A stretch of 64,000 bases of DNA, from NCBI GenBank assembly GCA_041163745.1, contig JBEAQU010000081.1, forward strand, positions 62,001 through 126,000, given 5' to 3'. Every line of letters starts with the position of its first letter. Within the stretch, counting starts at the first letter, position 1. The notes under the pieces are model-generated. The model saw only the letters and a list, made by a program, of their open reading frames with translations, was not told the DNA's origin and searched no databases. Source of the stretch: UBA6168 sp041163745. Its GTDB lineage: Bacteria > Bacteroidota > Bacteroidia > Chitinophagales > Saprospiraceae. Made by a program: the position numbers and the translations under genes. This document shows positions 9,712 through 19,106 of this stretch, piece by piece.

Positions 9712-11343
9712 TCAACCCTCTTCCATGAAAGGGTACCGGAAGTCAATCGGTGACACGAAATTTTCCTTGATGGTGCGGGGAGAGACCCAGCGCAGCAGAT
9801 TCCAGACGGATCCCGCCTTGTCATTCGTCCCGGAGGCACGGCCCCCGCCGAAGGGTTGCTGCCCGACAACCGCACCGGTCGGTTTGTCGTTGATATAGAA
9901 GTTGCCCGCTGCGTGCCGCAGGCGGTCGGATGCCTGTCGGATTGCCTTTCGCTCCCTGGCAAATACGGCTCCGGTCAGTGCATAAGGCGAGGTGGCGTCG
10001 ACGAGCGACAGGGTCTCTTCATAAGCTTCCTGCGGATACACAAAGATGGTGAGTACGGGGCCGAATATTTCCTCGACCATGGTGGGGGATTTCGGATCCG
10101 TGGTCAGAATAACGGTGGGTGCGATGAAATAGCCTTTTTCCTTGCTGTAGGTGCCTCCCGCCAGGATGGTGCATCGGCTGTCCTGCCGCGCGGCGGAAAT
10201 ATATCCGGTAATCTTGTCGAAAGCCCTTTCGTCGATGACGGCATTCATGAAATGGGAGAAATCCTCCGGAGAACCCATGGTGACGGAGGCCAGGTCGGAC
10301 AGCAGTCGTTCCCGAACGGCCGGCCAAAGGTTGTCGGGCAGGTACGCCCGGGAGGCGGCCGAACATTTCTGCCCCTGATACTCGAACGCACCCCTTACCA
10401 GGGCGGTGGCAACTTGTTCCGGATGGGCGGATGAATGAGCTATGACGAAATCTTTTCCGCCGGTTTCTCCGACGATGCGCGGATAGGAACGGTAGGTGCC
10501 GACCTGTTGCCCGATGGTTTTCCACAGCTGCTGGAATACACCGGTGCTTCCGGTGAAGTGCAGCCCTGCGAACGATGGATGAGAGAAAATCACCTCCCCG
10601 GCCGTCGGCCCGTCCGCAAACACCAGGTTGATGACGCCGGGCGGCAAGCCGGCCTCCTCCAGGATGTCCATGATCACCGCAGCCGAATAAATCTGGGTCT
10701 CCGCCGGTTTCCAGACGACCGTGTTGCCCATCAGCGCCGGGGCACAAGGAAGATTGCCGGCGATGGACGTGAAATTGAAAGGGGTCAGGGCGAATATGAA
10801 TCCCTCCAAAGGCCTGTATTCCACCCGGTCCCAAATATGGGGCGCATTCCCGGGCTGCTCCTGGTATATGTCCGTCATGTAACGGGCATTGAACCGCCAG
10901 AAATCACAAAGCTCGGCGACACAGTCGATCTCCGCCTGGTAAACGTTCTTGGATTGTCCCAACATGGTGGCTGCGTTCATACGGGCCCGCCAGGTGGTGC
11001 TCAACAGGTCTGCGGCTTTGAGGAAAATGGCGGCCCGGTCCTGCCAGGGCATCGCCTCCCAATCCGCTTTCGCCGCCAAGGCCGCCTCGACGGCGTATCG
11101 GACCAGCCCTGCATCCGCCAGCCCATGCCAGCCGAGGGTATGGGCGATGTCATGAGGCGGGTGAATACGTATGCGGCCGTTTCCGACGATTTTCCTGCCT
11201 CCGATGGTCATATGGATGTCCATCTGGGTGTTCCGCATAGCTGCCAGGACCTGCTTGAGTTCCGCTTTCTCCGGGGAACCGGCCCGGTACGACCTTACGG
11301 GTTCGTTCTGAATAGCCGGGATTTGGTAAAATGCGTTGGACAT
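9712..11343 (-). CDS. pruA: L-glutamate gamma-semialdehyde (1-pyrroline-5-carboxylate) dehydrogenase
   Basis: 543 residues from the ATG at 11343, the standard length of monofunctional P5C dehydrogenases. It oxidises glutamate semialdehyde to glutamate with NAD+, the second step of proline catabolism. The aldehyde dehydrogenase fold is clear: ALTPFNFTSIAGNL and VVWKPAE for cofactor binding, FTGSTGVFQ, the general-base motif VGETGGKDFV and the catalytic cysteine in YQGQKCSAASRAY. The C-terminus carries the PFGGGRASGTNDKAGS motif typical of this family. The frame extends upstream of 11343 but that part is not conserved-looking. Proline dehydrogenase is not nearby; ProC, the opposite reaction, is at 50.8 kb. 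Confidence 0.95.
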   Translation of the reverse strand: MSNAFYQIPAIQNEPVRSYRAGSPEKAELKQVLAAMRNTQMDIHMTIGGRKIVGNGRIRIHPPHDIAHTLGWHGLADAGLVRYAVEAALAAKADWEAMPWQDRAAIFLKAADLLSTTWRARMNAATMLGQSKNVYQAEIDCVAELCDFWRFNARYMTDIYQEQPGNAPHIWDRVEYRPLEGFIFALTPFNFTSIAGNLPCAPALMGNTVVWKPAETQIYSAAVIMDILEEAGLPPGVINLVFADGPTAGEVIFSHPSFAGLHFTGSTGVFQQLWKTIGQQVGTYRSYPRIVGETGGKDFVIAHSSAHPEQVATALVRGAFEYQGQKCSAASRAYLPDNLWPAVRERLLSDLASVTMGSPEDFSHFMNAVIDERAFDKITGYISAARQDSRCTILAGGTYSKEKGYFIAPTVILTTDPKSPTMVEEIFGPVLTIFVYPQEAYEETLSLVDATSPYALTGAVFARERKAIRQASDRLRHAAGNFYINDKPTGAVVGQQPFGGGRASGTNDKAGSVWNLLRWVSPRTIKENFVSPIDFRYPFMEEG

Positions 11344-11559
11344 GGTTTTGTTTTTTTCCAGGAGACGGAACCACGAATCTTTGCGGCGGGGATATCCCTG
11401 CCAAGGGTGCCGGCTCCGGTTGGTTAGGTGTGGCCTAAAGAAACGGAGAACAATCCAGGGTGGAAGCGTTCGCGGTTCCGACCGGGAACAGATGAGACCG
11501 ACAAGGATAACCACCGTCGGACAATGCAAAAATAAGGAAATTGCCTTGTCGGGTCGTTG

Positions 11560-12264
11560 CTAATTGGTCTCGTCCTGGTGGAAGAGATGATTTTTCAAGT
11601 CCGCCAGCGCACGGATTTCGTACGTCGGCCGGTAGGGGGTGTCATTGGCTTTTCGGTCGGGGTTGTACCAACAGGTGTGATGCCCGAACGCATTGCCACC
11701 CTGGATGTCCGAATGAAGACTGTCCCCCACGACCAGCACGCGGTCCGGCTCAGGCGTGCCCATGGCACGGTGAACGTAATCAAAGAAACCGGAATGGGGC
11801 TTGGCCACGCCGATTTCATCCGACACGACCACGACCGGAAACCGGCCGGCCAGGGCAGATCGGCTGATCCGGGGCCGCTGCACTTCCCGCAGCCCGTTGG
11901 TGATGAGTCCCAGCCGCCGGCCTTTCGCCGTCAGGTATTGCACCAATTCCGCAGCACCCTCGGTCAGGAAATGGTTGCCGGCAAGTTGTTCCAGGTAGAA
12001 TCGATTGACCGTGACGGGATCCGCCGGATGCCCGGCCTGTCGCAGGAAACGCTCGAACCGCAACCGGCGAAGGGTCTCTGCCGTGATCTCCTGCCGTTCG
12101 AAGGCAGCCCATACCTGCCGGTTGATTAACTCGTAGGCCTCCCAGTGGCGGGCTTCGTTCGGCATGTCGATATGCTCCAGGGTCCGCTCAAAGGCCAGCC
12201 GGGCGGACCGTTTGAAGTCGAAAAGGGTGTCGTCCGCATCGAAAAGTATCCATTCGTATCGCAT
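11560..12264 (-). CDS. YjjG-type noncanonical pyrimidine nucleotidase (HAD family)
   Basis: About 234 residues from the ATG at 12264; a TTG two codons upstream is an alternative. HAD motif I is FDADDTLFDF (about 6-15), motif II is ITNGL, motif III is around VAKPHSGFF, and motif IV is VVGDSLHSDI. The cap insertion and length match YjjG 5'-nucleotidases, which remove noncanonical pyrimidine nucleotides (house-cleaning) in the cytoplasm. It lies on the same strand as and just downstream of coaD, but the genes are functionally unrelated. Confidence 0.88.
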   Translation of the reverse strand: MRYEWILFDADDTLFDFKRSARLAFERTLEHIDMPNEARHWEAYELINRQVWAAFERQEITAETLRRLRFERFLRQAGHPADPVTVNRFYLEQLAGNHFLTEGAAELVQYLTAKGRRLGLITNGLREVQRPRISRSALAGRFPVVVVSDEIGVAKPHSGFFDYVHRAMGTPEPDRVLVVGDSLHSDIQGGNAFGHHTCWYNPDRKANDTPYRPTYEIRALADLKNHLFHQDETN

Positions 12265-12386
12265 AAGCAAATCAGGTTCGACGGCTGCAAGACCGCCGTG
12301 TTTGCCACCGAAGATCGGCGAAATATCAGGATGGCGGCCACCCCGCTTCTGCGGATTCCGGCCGCTCCGGTCAACGGCGCATTCGG

Positions 12387-12842
12387 TCAGATCACGACGG
12401 CGGCGGGCAGGAAAGGCGCCACATCCCCGTTGCCCCGTATGATTTCCCGGACAATCGTGGAACTGATGTGGGAGAGCTCCGGCTCACTGATCAGGAAAAT
12501 GGTTTCGAGCTGATGGCCCACAATATAGTTCAATTGGGAGATGGTCTTTTCGTAGTCGAAATCGGAGGCGTTCCGCAAGCCCCGCAACAGGTAACGGGCG
12601 CCCATCCGGTTGCAGAAATGTGCCGTCAATCCTTCGAAATGGGCAATTTCCACGCTCGGGAACGCTCGGAAGACCTCCTCCAGCCAAGCCAGGCGCCGCT
12701 CCAGGGGGAAGAGCGACTGCTTCTGCTGGTTGACCCCCACCGCGACGATGATCCGGTCGAACAAAGGAAGGCTGCGTTCGACCATTCGGACATGGCCGAT
12801 GGTGATCGGGTCGAACGAACCGGGGAAGACAGCGGTTTTCAT
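12387..12842 (-). CDS. coaD: Phosphopantetheine adenylyltransferase
   Basis: 151 residues from the ATG at 12842, matching the family length of about 160; the longer frame upstream lacks protein character. It performs the penultimate step of coenzyme A synthesis, transferring AMP from ATP to 4'-phosphopantetheine. The nucleotidyltransferase motif GSFDPITIGHV is at about residues 7-17, with the YLLRGLRNASDFDYE segment for pantetheine binding and the ISSTIVREI motif near the C-terminus. The yjjG-like gene follows 122 nt downstream. Confidence 0.96.
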   Translation of the reverse strand: MKTAVFPGSFDPITIGHVRMVERSLPLFDRIIVAVGVNQQKQSLFPLERRLAWLEEVFRAFPSVEIAHFEGLTAHFCNRMGARYLLRGLRNASDFDYEKTISQLNYIVGHQLETIFLISEPELSHISSTIVREIIRGNGDVAPFLPAAVVI

Positions 12843-13040
12843 GCGGCGGATGTTTGCACGCCCGGACCGCTTGTACGGAAGCCGGACGGAAGTTTCCAAC
12901 GGCCGACCGCCCGGCGGTTCCGGAAAGCGGACTTTCGTCGGCCGGCCATTCCTTTTGTTGGCAGGACGGCTTTCGATTTGAGCCAAAATGAATAGATTGC
13001 AGCGAAATTGTGAAATTAGATACCAACCACAAAAAATATC

Positions 13041-14135
13041 ATGAAGAAAATTCTAGTTGCGACCGGCGGTGGGGATTGTCCGGGTTTGAATGCGGTGATG
13101 CGCGGGTTGGCTAAAGCGGCCCGCCGGAGCGGAGAATGGGAAGTCTGGGGCAGTGTGGAGGCCTTCAACGGGGTGATGAAATCCCCGGCGGAGTTGGTCC
13201 GCTTGTCCGGAAAACGTATCGCCGGCATCCACGTGAAGGGAGGTACCATCATCAAGACGACCAACAAGGGAAATCCCATGGAATATCCCGTCCGGCAGCC
13301 GGACGGATCCTTGGCAATGGAAGACAGAACCGACTACCTGGTCGAAAAGATAATGTCGCTGGGCTTCGATGCAGTCGTAAACATCGGTGGCGATGGCAGC
13401 CAGAAAATTTCCCTCGCTTTGTTCAACAAGGGTCTTAACATCATCGGTGTACCCAAGACCATAGACAACGACCTGTCCGCTACGGACCTCACCTTCGGAT
13501 TCACCACCGCCGTACAAATCGCGACGGACAGCCTGGACAAGCTTGTCACCACTGCGGAAAGTCATGACCGCGTCATGATCATGGAGGTGATGGGCAGGGA
13601 TGCCGGCTGGATTGCCTTGCATACGGCCATTGCCGGCGGTGCGGAAATCTGCCTGATTCCGGAAATACCCTTCGACGAAAGAAAGATCCTGGGGAAAATC
13701 AGCAAACGGTACCACAAGGGAAAGGGCTTTGTCACCATCGTGGTGGCCGAAGGTGCGCAACCGCTCGGCGGCGGGCTGGTAGGGGAAACAGCCAGGGATG
13801 TCGGAGACGCGCACTTCAAGTTGGGTGGGATCGCCAATTTCCTTCGCAGCCGGTTGGAAGCCATCGGCTGTGAAGCCCAGATCCGGACCACCATCCTCGG
13901 CCATGTGCAACGCGGCGGAACACCGGTGGCCTTCGACCGGATCCTTGCTTCCGCCATGGGGGTCAAGGCATTCGAAATGGTCGCCGAAGGTCAATTCGGA
14001 AAAATGGTCACTTTCCGCAACAACCGGATGGGCTGTGCGGACCTGGCGGAGGCTGTCCGGCATTACAATTATCTGGACAAGGATCATTACCTGATTCGAA
14101 CCGCCAGATCCCTCGGCATTTCCTTCGGTGACTGA
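13041..14135 (+). CDS. pfkA: 6-phosphofructokinase (mixed-type residue signature)
   Basis: 364 residues, phosphofructokinase family. It phosphorylates fructose 6-phosphate in glycolysis. Visible motifs are the phosphate-binding ATGGGDCPGLNAV (7-19), GGDGS (116-120), the catalytic PKTIDNDL (about 138-145) and MEVMGRDAGWIALH. Gly119 aligns with E. coli Gly104, which favours ATP as phosphoryl donor, while Lys139 aligns with Gly124, a position that is Lys in many PPi-dependent and group III enzymes. ATP use is therefore likely but not certain. The next gene starts 13 nt downstream, so the two are probably co-transcribed. Confidence 0.93.
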   Translation: MKKILVATGGGDCPGLNAVMRGLAKAARRSGEWEVWGSVEAFNGVMKSPAELVRLSGKRIAGIHVKGGTIIKTTNKGNPMEYPVRQPDGSLAMEDRTDYLVEKIMSLGFDAVVNIGGDGSQKISLALFNKGLNIIGVPKTIDNDLSATDLTFGFTTAVQIATDSLDKLVTTAESHDRVMIMEVMGRDAGWIALHTAIAGGAEICLIPEIPFDERKILGKISKRYHKGKGFVTIVVAEGAQPLGGGLVGETARDVGDAHFKLGGIANFLRSRLEAIGCEAQIRTTILGHVQRGGTPVAFDRILASAMGVKAFEMVAEGQFGKMVTFRNNRMGCADLAEAVRHYNYLDKDHYLIRTARSLGISFGD

Positions 14136-14148
14136 CGCTCGTCCCGCT

Positions 14149-14943
14149 ATGCTGGAAATACTGTACCGAGACGAATGGATGGTGGCCGTGAACAAACCGC
14201 ACGGCCTTCTGGTTCACCGCACCTCCCTCGCCGCCGGGGTGGAGGAGGCAGCGCTCCAACAACTGCGAGACCAATTGCAGGAACCGGTGTATCCGGTTCA
14301 CCGGCTGGACCGCAAGACGGCCGGTGTGCTGCTGTTCGCCCGGTCGCCGGATGCGCTGCGGCGCTTGCAGACTTTGTTCGCGGAGGGTGGGGTTCGTAAG
14401 GAATACCTGGCGCTGGTAAGGGGATTCCTGCCGCCCGAGGGCACCATTGATTATCCGCTCTCCCGGGAAGTAGGGCCGCCGCAGGAGGCCGTGACGGACT
14501 ATCAGACCTTGTTCACACTGGAATTGCCCGTCCCGTTCGGAAAACATCCCACCTCCCGCTTCTCCATGGCAGGCCTGTTTCCACGGACCGGGCGCTATCA
14601 CCAGCTGCGAAAGCACCTGGCACATGTCTTCCACCCGATCATCGGTGACCGGCCCCATGGGTGCAACAAACAGAACAGACGATGGAAGACGGAGTGGGGT
14701 GTCTCCACCATGCTGTTGCATGCCTGGTGCCTGCAGCTCGAACATCCCTTCACCGGTGACATCCTCCGTGTGGAAGCACCTCTCCAGGACGCCTTCCGGG
14801 AAGCGCTGCTGACTGCGTTCGGTGAGGCGAAAGCTACGACGGTCCACGTCCTACCGGAGCGGTCGGAAAGATTGGTTGCCTTGTTTTCCTTTCTCCCCGG
14901 CATCAAGTATAAAACGCCGACCGCTCAGGAAAGTCGCTCATAA
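14149..14943 (+). CDS. truC: RluA-family pseudouridine synthase, TruC-like
   Basis: 264 residues from the ATG at 14149; a GTG at 14128 overlapping the pfk gene is an alternative. The catalytic aspartate is in HRLDRKTAGV (Asp54). Further hallmarks are the N-terminal VNKPHGLLVHR and the FPRTGRYHQLRKHLAH motif. Absence of an S4 domain and the GTIDYPL/EVGPPQEAVTDY region resemble TruC, which modifies uridine 65 in tRNA; specificity is inferred. The 3' end overlaps the convergent thiolase gene by 19 nt. Confidence 0.88.
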   Translation: MLEILYRDEWMVAVNKPHGLLVHRTSLAAGVEEAALQQLRDQLQEPVYPVHRLDRKTAGVLLFARSPDALRRLQTLFAEGGVRKEYLALVRGFLPPEGTIDYPLSREVGPPQEAVTDYQTLFTLELPVPFGKHPTSRFSMAGLFPRTGRYHQLRKHLAHVFHPIIGDRPHGCNKQNRRWKTEWGVSTMLLHAWCLQLEHPFTGDILRVEAPLQDAFREALLTAFGEAKATTVHVLPERSERLVALFSFLPGIKYKTPTAQESRS

Positions 14944-16100
14944 ATCCCCGCAATGCCCTGACCGCCTCCCACACAGGCGGTCACCATCCCGTAACGCTGC
15001 CCGCGCCGCCGCATCTCCTCCAACAACTGTACCGTCAGCTTTGTGCCGGTGCAGCCCAGCGGATGTCCCAAGGCGACCGCTCCCCCGTTGACGTTCACCA
15101 GGGCAGGATCCAATCCGGCCTCCCGAATGACCGCCAGTGCTTGTGCTGCAAACGCTTCGTTCAACTCGATTTGTTCCACCTGCTGCAGTTGCAGGCCGGC
15201 TTGCCGGAGGGCCAGTGGAATGGCCTTGCATGGCCCCATGCCCATGTACAAGGGATCGACTCCTGCCACTGCACAGCTTGCCAGGCGGGCAATTGGTTCC
15301 AACTGCAGTCTGTTGACCATCGCTTCCGACATGACCAGCACAAAGGCGGCACCGTCGGAGGTCTGCGAAGCATTGCCTGCCGTGACCACGCCGCCTTTCC
15401 GAAAGGCCGGCGCCAGCCGCGCCAGGGCCTCCGCCGTCGTGTCTGGGCGAACTCCCTCATCCGTGTCCATCGTCCAGGTTCTTGTCCTGCGCTCGTCATC
15501 CTCCACCCGGACTTCCGTCACGGTGATGGGAACAATCCCCTCCCGGAACCGCCCTGCGGCCAGGGCCGCGGCCGCTTTACGGTGGGATTCGACCGCAAAA
15601 AGGTCCGCCTCCTCCCGGGTGATGCCGTATCGGTCGGCAACCGCCTCCGCCGTTTGGCCCATGCCCGTCAGATAGACCGGATTGTTACGCGCCACTTCGT
15701 AGCTGGGAGCCAGTTTGTATCCGGTCATCGGTATCATGCTCATGCTTTCCGTACCGCCTGCCACGATACACCCGGCCATACCGGCACGGATCTTGGCCAC
15801 CGCCAACGCGATGGATTCCAGACCGGAGGCGCAGTAACGGTTGATGGTCATGCCGGGCGCATGCTCGCCAATGGCACGCAGGGAAATCAAACGGCCTACC
15901 TGCAGCCCCTGCTCCCCTTCCGGATTGGCACAACCGACGATGCAGTCGTCAATTTCCCCTGGATCCAGGGACGGGGTTTCGCGCAGCAGATGCCGTATGA
16001 CCTCCACCGCAAGGTCGTCCGAACGGTAATGGCGGAAACTTCCCTTCTTGGCTTTTCCTACGGCGGTCCGAAATGCTTTGACAATATATGCTTCCTGCAT
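14925..16100 (-). CDS. fadA: Acetyl-CoA C-acyltransferase (3-ketoacyl-CoA thiolase)
   Basis: 391 residues, typical thiolase length. It cleaves 3-ketoacyl-CoA with CoA in the last step of fatty-acid beta-oxidation. The nucleophilic cysteine is Cys90 in TINRYCASGLESI; the ELNEAFAAQ, GGAVALGHPLGCTG (His) and VTACVGGGQG (second Cys) motifs are all present. It lies 97 nt downstream of the FadN-like gene on the same strand, forming the classic beta-oxidation pair. It could alternatively serve a biosynthetic acetyl-CoA acetyltransferase role, but the context favours degradation. Confidence 0.95.
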   Translation of the reverse strand: MQEAYIVKAFRTAVGKAKKGSFRHYRSDDLAVEVIRHLLRETPSLDPGEIDDCIVGCANPEGEQGLQVGRLISLRAIGEHAPGMTINRYCASGLESIALAVAKIRAGMAGCIVAGGTESMSMIPMTGYKLAPSYEVARNNPVYLTGMGQTAEAVADRYGITREEADLFAVESHRKAAAALAAGRFREGIVPITVTEVRVEDDERRTRTWTMDTDEGVRPDTTAEALARLAPAFRKGGVVTAGNASQTSDGAAFVLVMSEAMVNRLQLEPIARLASCAVAGVDPLYMGMGPCKAIPLALRQAGLQLQQVEQIELNEAFAAQALAVIREAGLDPALVNVNGGAVALGHPLGCTGTKLTVQLLEEMRRRGQRYGMVTACVGGGQGIAGIYERLS

Positions 16101-16197
16101 GATGTCGGTTGTTTGTTTTGGCCCGTCGGGACAAGACGACCATCGGACCGTACGCGACCTGCCCGCTGGTGATGTCCCTGAAGAGGTGATTGTATGG

Positions 16198-18573
16198 TCA
16201 GTTACGGAGGGGTTTGTTTGTTGTCAGCATATGTTGGATCCGTTCCAGGGTCTTGGGTTCCCCGCACAGACTGAGAAAGGCTTCCCTTTCCAGGTCCAGC
16301 AAGTACCGCTCGCTGACCTGTTGGGAACCGCTCAGGTCTCCGCCGCACAATACCCAGGCCATCTTGTTGGCAATCCGGATGTCATGCTCGGAGGCATACC
16401 CACCCATCCTGAGTTCGTTCGCCGCGAGATACAAGGTCGCAAGCCCTCCCCGACCCAATACGGTGATGTCCTTCCGTTGGATTGGCATGACGTAATGTCC
16501 GGAAAGTTCCACCACCTTGTCCCGCGCCGCCTTGATGATCCGTTGGGCATTGAGTACGACCCGGTCCTGTCCTGGCCGCAGGTAACCGTGGTCGTACGCT
16601 TCGGCGGCGGAGCTGGCCACGGTCGCGGTCGCCAAGGTGCGGAATCGGCCCATGAGGGTGGGCATCTGAACGTCACCCTCGAAGAACGCATCCGACGTGC
16701 GCAGGGCGAATTCCTTGGTTCCCGCCCCGCCCGGTATCAATCCGACACCCGCCTCCACCAACCCGATGTAACTTTCAGCCGCACAAACGGCTGCATCACA
16801 GTGCATCAGCAGCTCACATGCCCCGCCGAACACATACCCTTGCGTGGCCGCCACCACCGGCACGGGAGAATACCGGCACCGCATGACGGTATCCTGGAAA
16901 TAGCGGACGGCATGGGACAATTGGTCCCAATCCTGCTCGTAAGCCATCATGGCCACCATCATCAGGTTCGCCCCGACGGAGAAGTTTCGCGCGTTGTTCC
17001 CGATGACCAACCCGCGCCAGTCTCCTTCCGAAGCCAGGTCGATGGCATCGTTGATGCCCCGAAGGACGCCTTCCCCCATTGTGTTGGCCTTGCTCCGGAA
17101 TTCCAGGCAAAGAACGCCTTCCCCGATGTCATGCAGCATCACGTCCGGCTGCCGAAACACAGGCGCCTGCTCCCGGTAGCGGTCCAGTAGGATGAATTCC
17201 CCGGCCTCCTGTACCATGACGCGCTTTCCCAAGGCGGGGTCGTAGCAGTAGCGGTTGCCCGCTTCCGTGGCGTAAAAGGTTTCGAAGCCTTTGTCCAGCA
17301 TTTCCCGAACCCAGGGAGCGACCTGCTCACCGCACTGGGCCGCCGCCGCCATGCCTTCCGCCACACCGATGGTGTCCCAATATTCGAACGGTCCGAGTTC
17401 CCAGGAAAACCCGGCCCGCAAGGCATCGTCAATCTGATGGGGTTGGTTCGCCACTGAAGGAATCCGCTGGGAGACATAGGCGAACAGACCGGCCAGTGAC
17501 CGCCGGACAAGCTGTCCGCCGCTGTCGGGCGAATCGAACAACAGCCGGATCCGCTGGTCCAGCCGGTCTGCCTGCCTCGCAGCCGAAAGTCCTGGCAGGG
17601 CCGGGGCGGCCTGCTGTTCGTAGGTCAGGGTATCCAGGTTCAGAGCCAGCATGACCGGCTTCCCTTTTTCGTCCCTTCGGCCGGTGCGCTCGTAAAAGCC
17701 CTTGCCGCGTTTGTCGCCGAGATAACCCTGTTGCAGGAGGAAATCCATATACGGTGGAATCTCGAAGGCCGCCGCCTGCTCATCCTCCGGACAATGCCGG
17801 CGTATGCCCCGGATGACATTGGCGGCTATGTCATGCCCCACCAGGTCGCCAAGCCGGAACGTACCGGTTTTCGGGCGGCCTATCACGGTGCCGGTCAGGG
17901 CGTCCGCTTCCGTGATGGTGAGCCCCAGTTCGGTGGTCAGCTGGTATATCCTGGCCATGGCGTAAACGCCGATCCGGTTGGCGATGAAGGCAGGGGTATC
18001 CTTCGCCAGTACGGTCTGTTTGCCCAGGTGGGTGTCTCCGAACCGAAGGAAGAATTGGATGACCGCAGGAAGCGTGTCCTCCGTGGGGATGATTTCCAAC
18101 AGGCGCATGTAGCGCGGCGGATTGAAAAAGTGGGTGCCGCAGAAATGCCGCCGGAAATCCTCGCTCATGCCTCCCGCTATCCGATGAATCGGAATGCCGG
18201 AGGTATTGGTGCTGACCAGGGCCCCCGGCCGCCGGTGGCGGTCCACCTCCCGCAGCAGCTGCTGCTTGATGTCCAACTGCTCCGCCACGACTTCTATCAC
18301 CCAATCACTGGCGGCGGCCACCTCCGCCAGGTCGTCCGGGAAATTACCGGTCTGTATCCTGGCGGCAAAGGCCTTGCGGTACAGGGGGGAGGGTTTCGCC
18401 GACAACGCCGCCGTCAAGGCCCTCTCCGCCGGCTGGCTCCGCGCCCGGTGGGTGTTTCCCTCCGAAGCCAGGTCCAGCAACCGGACCTCGAAACCCGCGT
18501 TCGCCAGGTGACAGGCGATGCCGGATCCCATGACACCGGCTCCCAACACCCCCACTTTCCGAATTCTTCTCAT
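16198..18573 (-). CDS. fadN: Bifunctional 3-hydroxyacyl-CoA dehydrogenase/enoyl-CoA hydratase (FadN type)
   Basis: 791 residues from the ATG at 18573, where the NAD-binding motif GVLGAGVMGSGIA begins almost at once (about 7-19). The order is dehydrogenase first and hydratase last, as in FadN of Bacillus and opposite to E. coli FadB. The dehydrogenase includes HFFNPPRYMRLLEI and KDTPAFIANRIGVY; the C-terminal crotonase domain includes FSVGANLM and the GYVFGGACEL oxyanion region followed by VEAGVGLIPGGAGT with the catalytic Glu. It converts enoyl-CoA to 3-ketoacyl-CoA for the adjacent thiolase. A TATTTTTG -7-like element lies upstream. Confidence 0.94.
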   Translation of the reverse strand: MRRIRKVGVLGAGVMGSGIACHLANAGFEVRLLDLASEGNTHRARSQPAERALTAALSAKPSPLYRKAFAARIQTGNFPDDLAEVAAASDWVIEVVAEQLDIKQQLLREVDRHRRPGALVSTNTSGIPIHRIAGGMSEDFRRHFCGTHFFNPPRYMRLLEIIPTEDTLPAVIQFFLRFGDTHLGKQTVLAKDTPAFIANRIGVYAMARIYQLTTELGLTITEADALTGTVIGRPKTGTFRLGDLVGHDIAANVIRGIRRHCPEDEQAAAFEIPPYMDFLLQQGYLGDKRGKGFYERTGRRDEKGKPVMLALNLDTLTYEQQAAPALPGLSAARQADRLDQRIRLLFDSPDSGGQLVRRSLAGLFAYVSQRIPSVANQPHQIDDALRAGFSWELGPFEYWDTIGVAEGMAAAAQCGEQVAPWVREMLDKGFETFYATEAGNRYCYDPALGKRVMVQEAGEFILLDRYREQAPVFRQPDVMLHDIGEGVLCLEFRSKANTMGEGVLRGINDAIDLASEGDWRGLVIGNNARNFSVGANLMMVAMMAYEQDWDQLSHAVRYFQDTVMRCRYSPVPVVAATQGYVFGGACELLMHCDAAVCAAESYIGLVEAGVGLIPGGAGTKEFALRTSDAFFEGDVQMPTLMGRFRTLATATVASSAAEAYDHGYLRPGQDRVVLNAQRIIKAARDKVVELSGHYVMPIQRKDITVLGRGGLATLYLAANELRMGGYASEHDIRIANKMAWVLCGGDLSGSQQVSERYLLDLEREAFLSLCGEPKTLERIQHMLTTNKPLRN

Positions 18574-18666
18574 CTTTGGTCTTCGCTTTTGCACCTTGCC
18601 CGGCTGCGCCCAGATCATGCCGTCGGACAAGGAAAATCTTGATTTTGCGAAAATTCGCTGTTTGTA

Positions 18667-18674
18667 CAAAAATA
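18667..18674 (-). promoter_or_regulatory. Promoter-like -7 element upstream of fadN
   Basis: TATTTTTG on the minus strand matches TAnnTTTG about 95 nt before the chosen fadN start. No -33 box is seen at the normal spacing. Confidence 0.35.
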
Positions 18675-18742
18675 CGATTTAGCCCCGTAAATCATAGCAT
18701 AGGCCCTGATTTGCCAAAATTTATAATAGCCGCCGACCGCAG

Positions 18743-18771
18743 TTGCATTTGACTAAAAAATAATAACTTTG
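18743..18771 (+). promoter_or_regulatory. Bacteroidota-type promoter upstream of the exbB-exbD-exbD-tonB cluster
   Basis: TTG at 18743-18745, then 18 nt, then TAACTTTG at 18764-18771, a good match to the TTTG-N19-TAnnTTTG consensus. It would give a leader of roughly 330 nt before exbB. Confidence 0.55.
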
Positions 18772-19106
18772 ACGCTGTCCTCCGGCTGTGTGCCTGCTTC
18801 AGGAATCCCGTCGGCTTATCCCGGCGGCCTGCGGGAAGGACTTTTCCGCTTGTTTGGTCGGTCCGACTTGACTCAGTGTCGCCGACGGATTTTTCAACGG
18901 GGACCGAAATATCCCCTGCCCGGCGACGTTATGATTCGGGTGGTCGGGACTTTCCGCACTTTTTCGGACCTGCCGAACGCAGCGGCCAAGCGGTCCGCCT
19001 TTTTTGGCGTCCTCCACCGCATCATGAAACGAACATATCCCGTCCGACCTTTTCCTGCGGATACCGGTTCGGAACGGGCAGTCAAACATTCAACCCAGGC
19101 GTCAAC

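Larger units (their letters stand above)
18574..19106. other. Divergent intergenic region between fadN and exbB
   Basis: About 530 bp with promoter-like elements facing both ways near 18660-18775, in an AT-richer stretch. The rest, about 18780-19100, can be read open in the exbB frame but lacks protein-like composition; I treat it as an untranslated leader of exbB. Confidence 0.5.

Noticed and set aside
13053..14195. Long open frame on the minus strand opposite phosphofructokinase
   Set aside because: It is a shadow of a well-conserved gene in GC-rich DNA, with no family resemblance of its own.
16048..18642. Long plus-strand open frames (16048-17190 and 17731-18642) opposite the fadN/fadA genes
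   Set aside because: They mirror the conserved beta-oxidation genes and have compositions typical of antisense frames.
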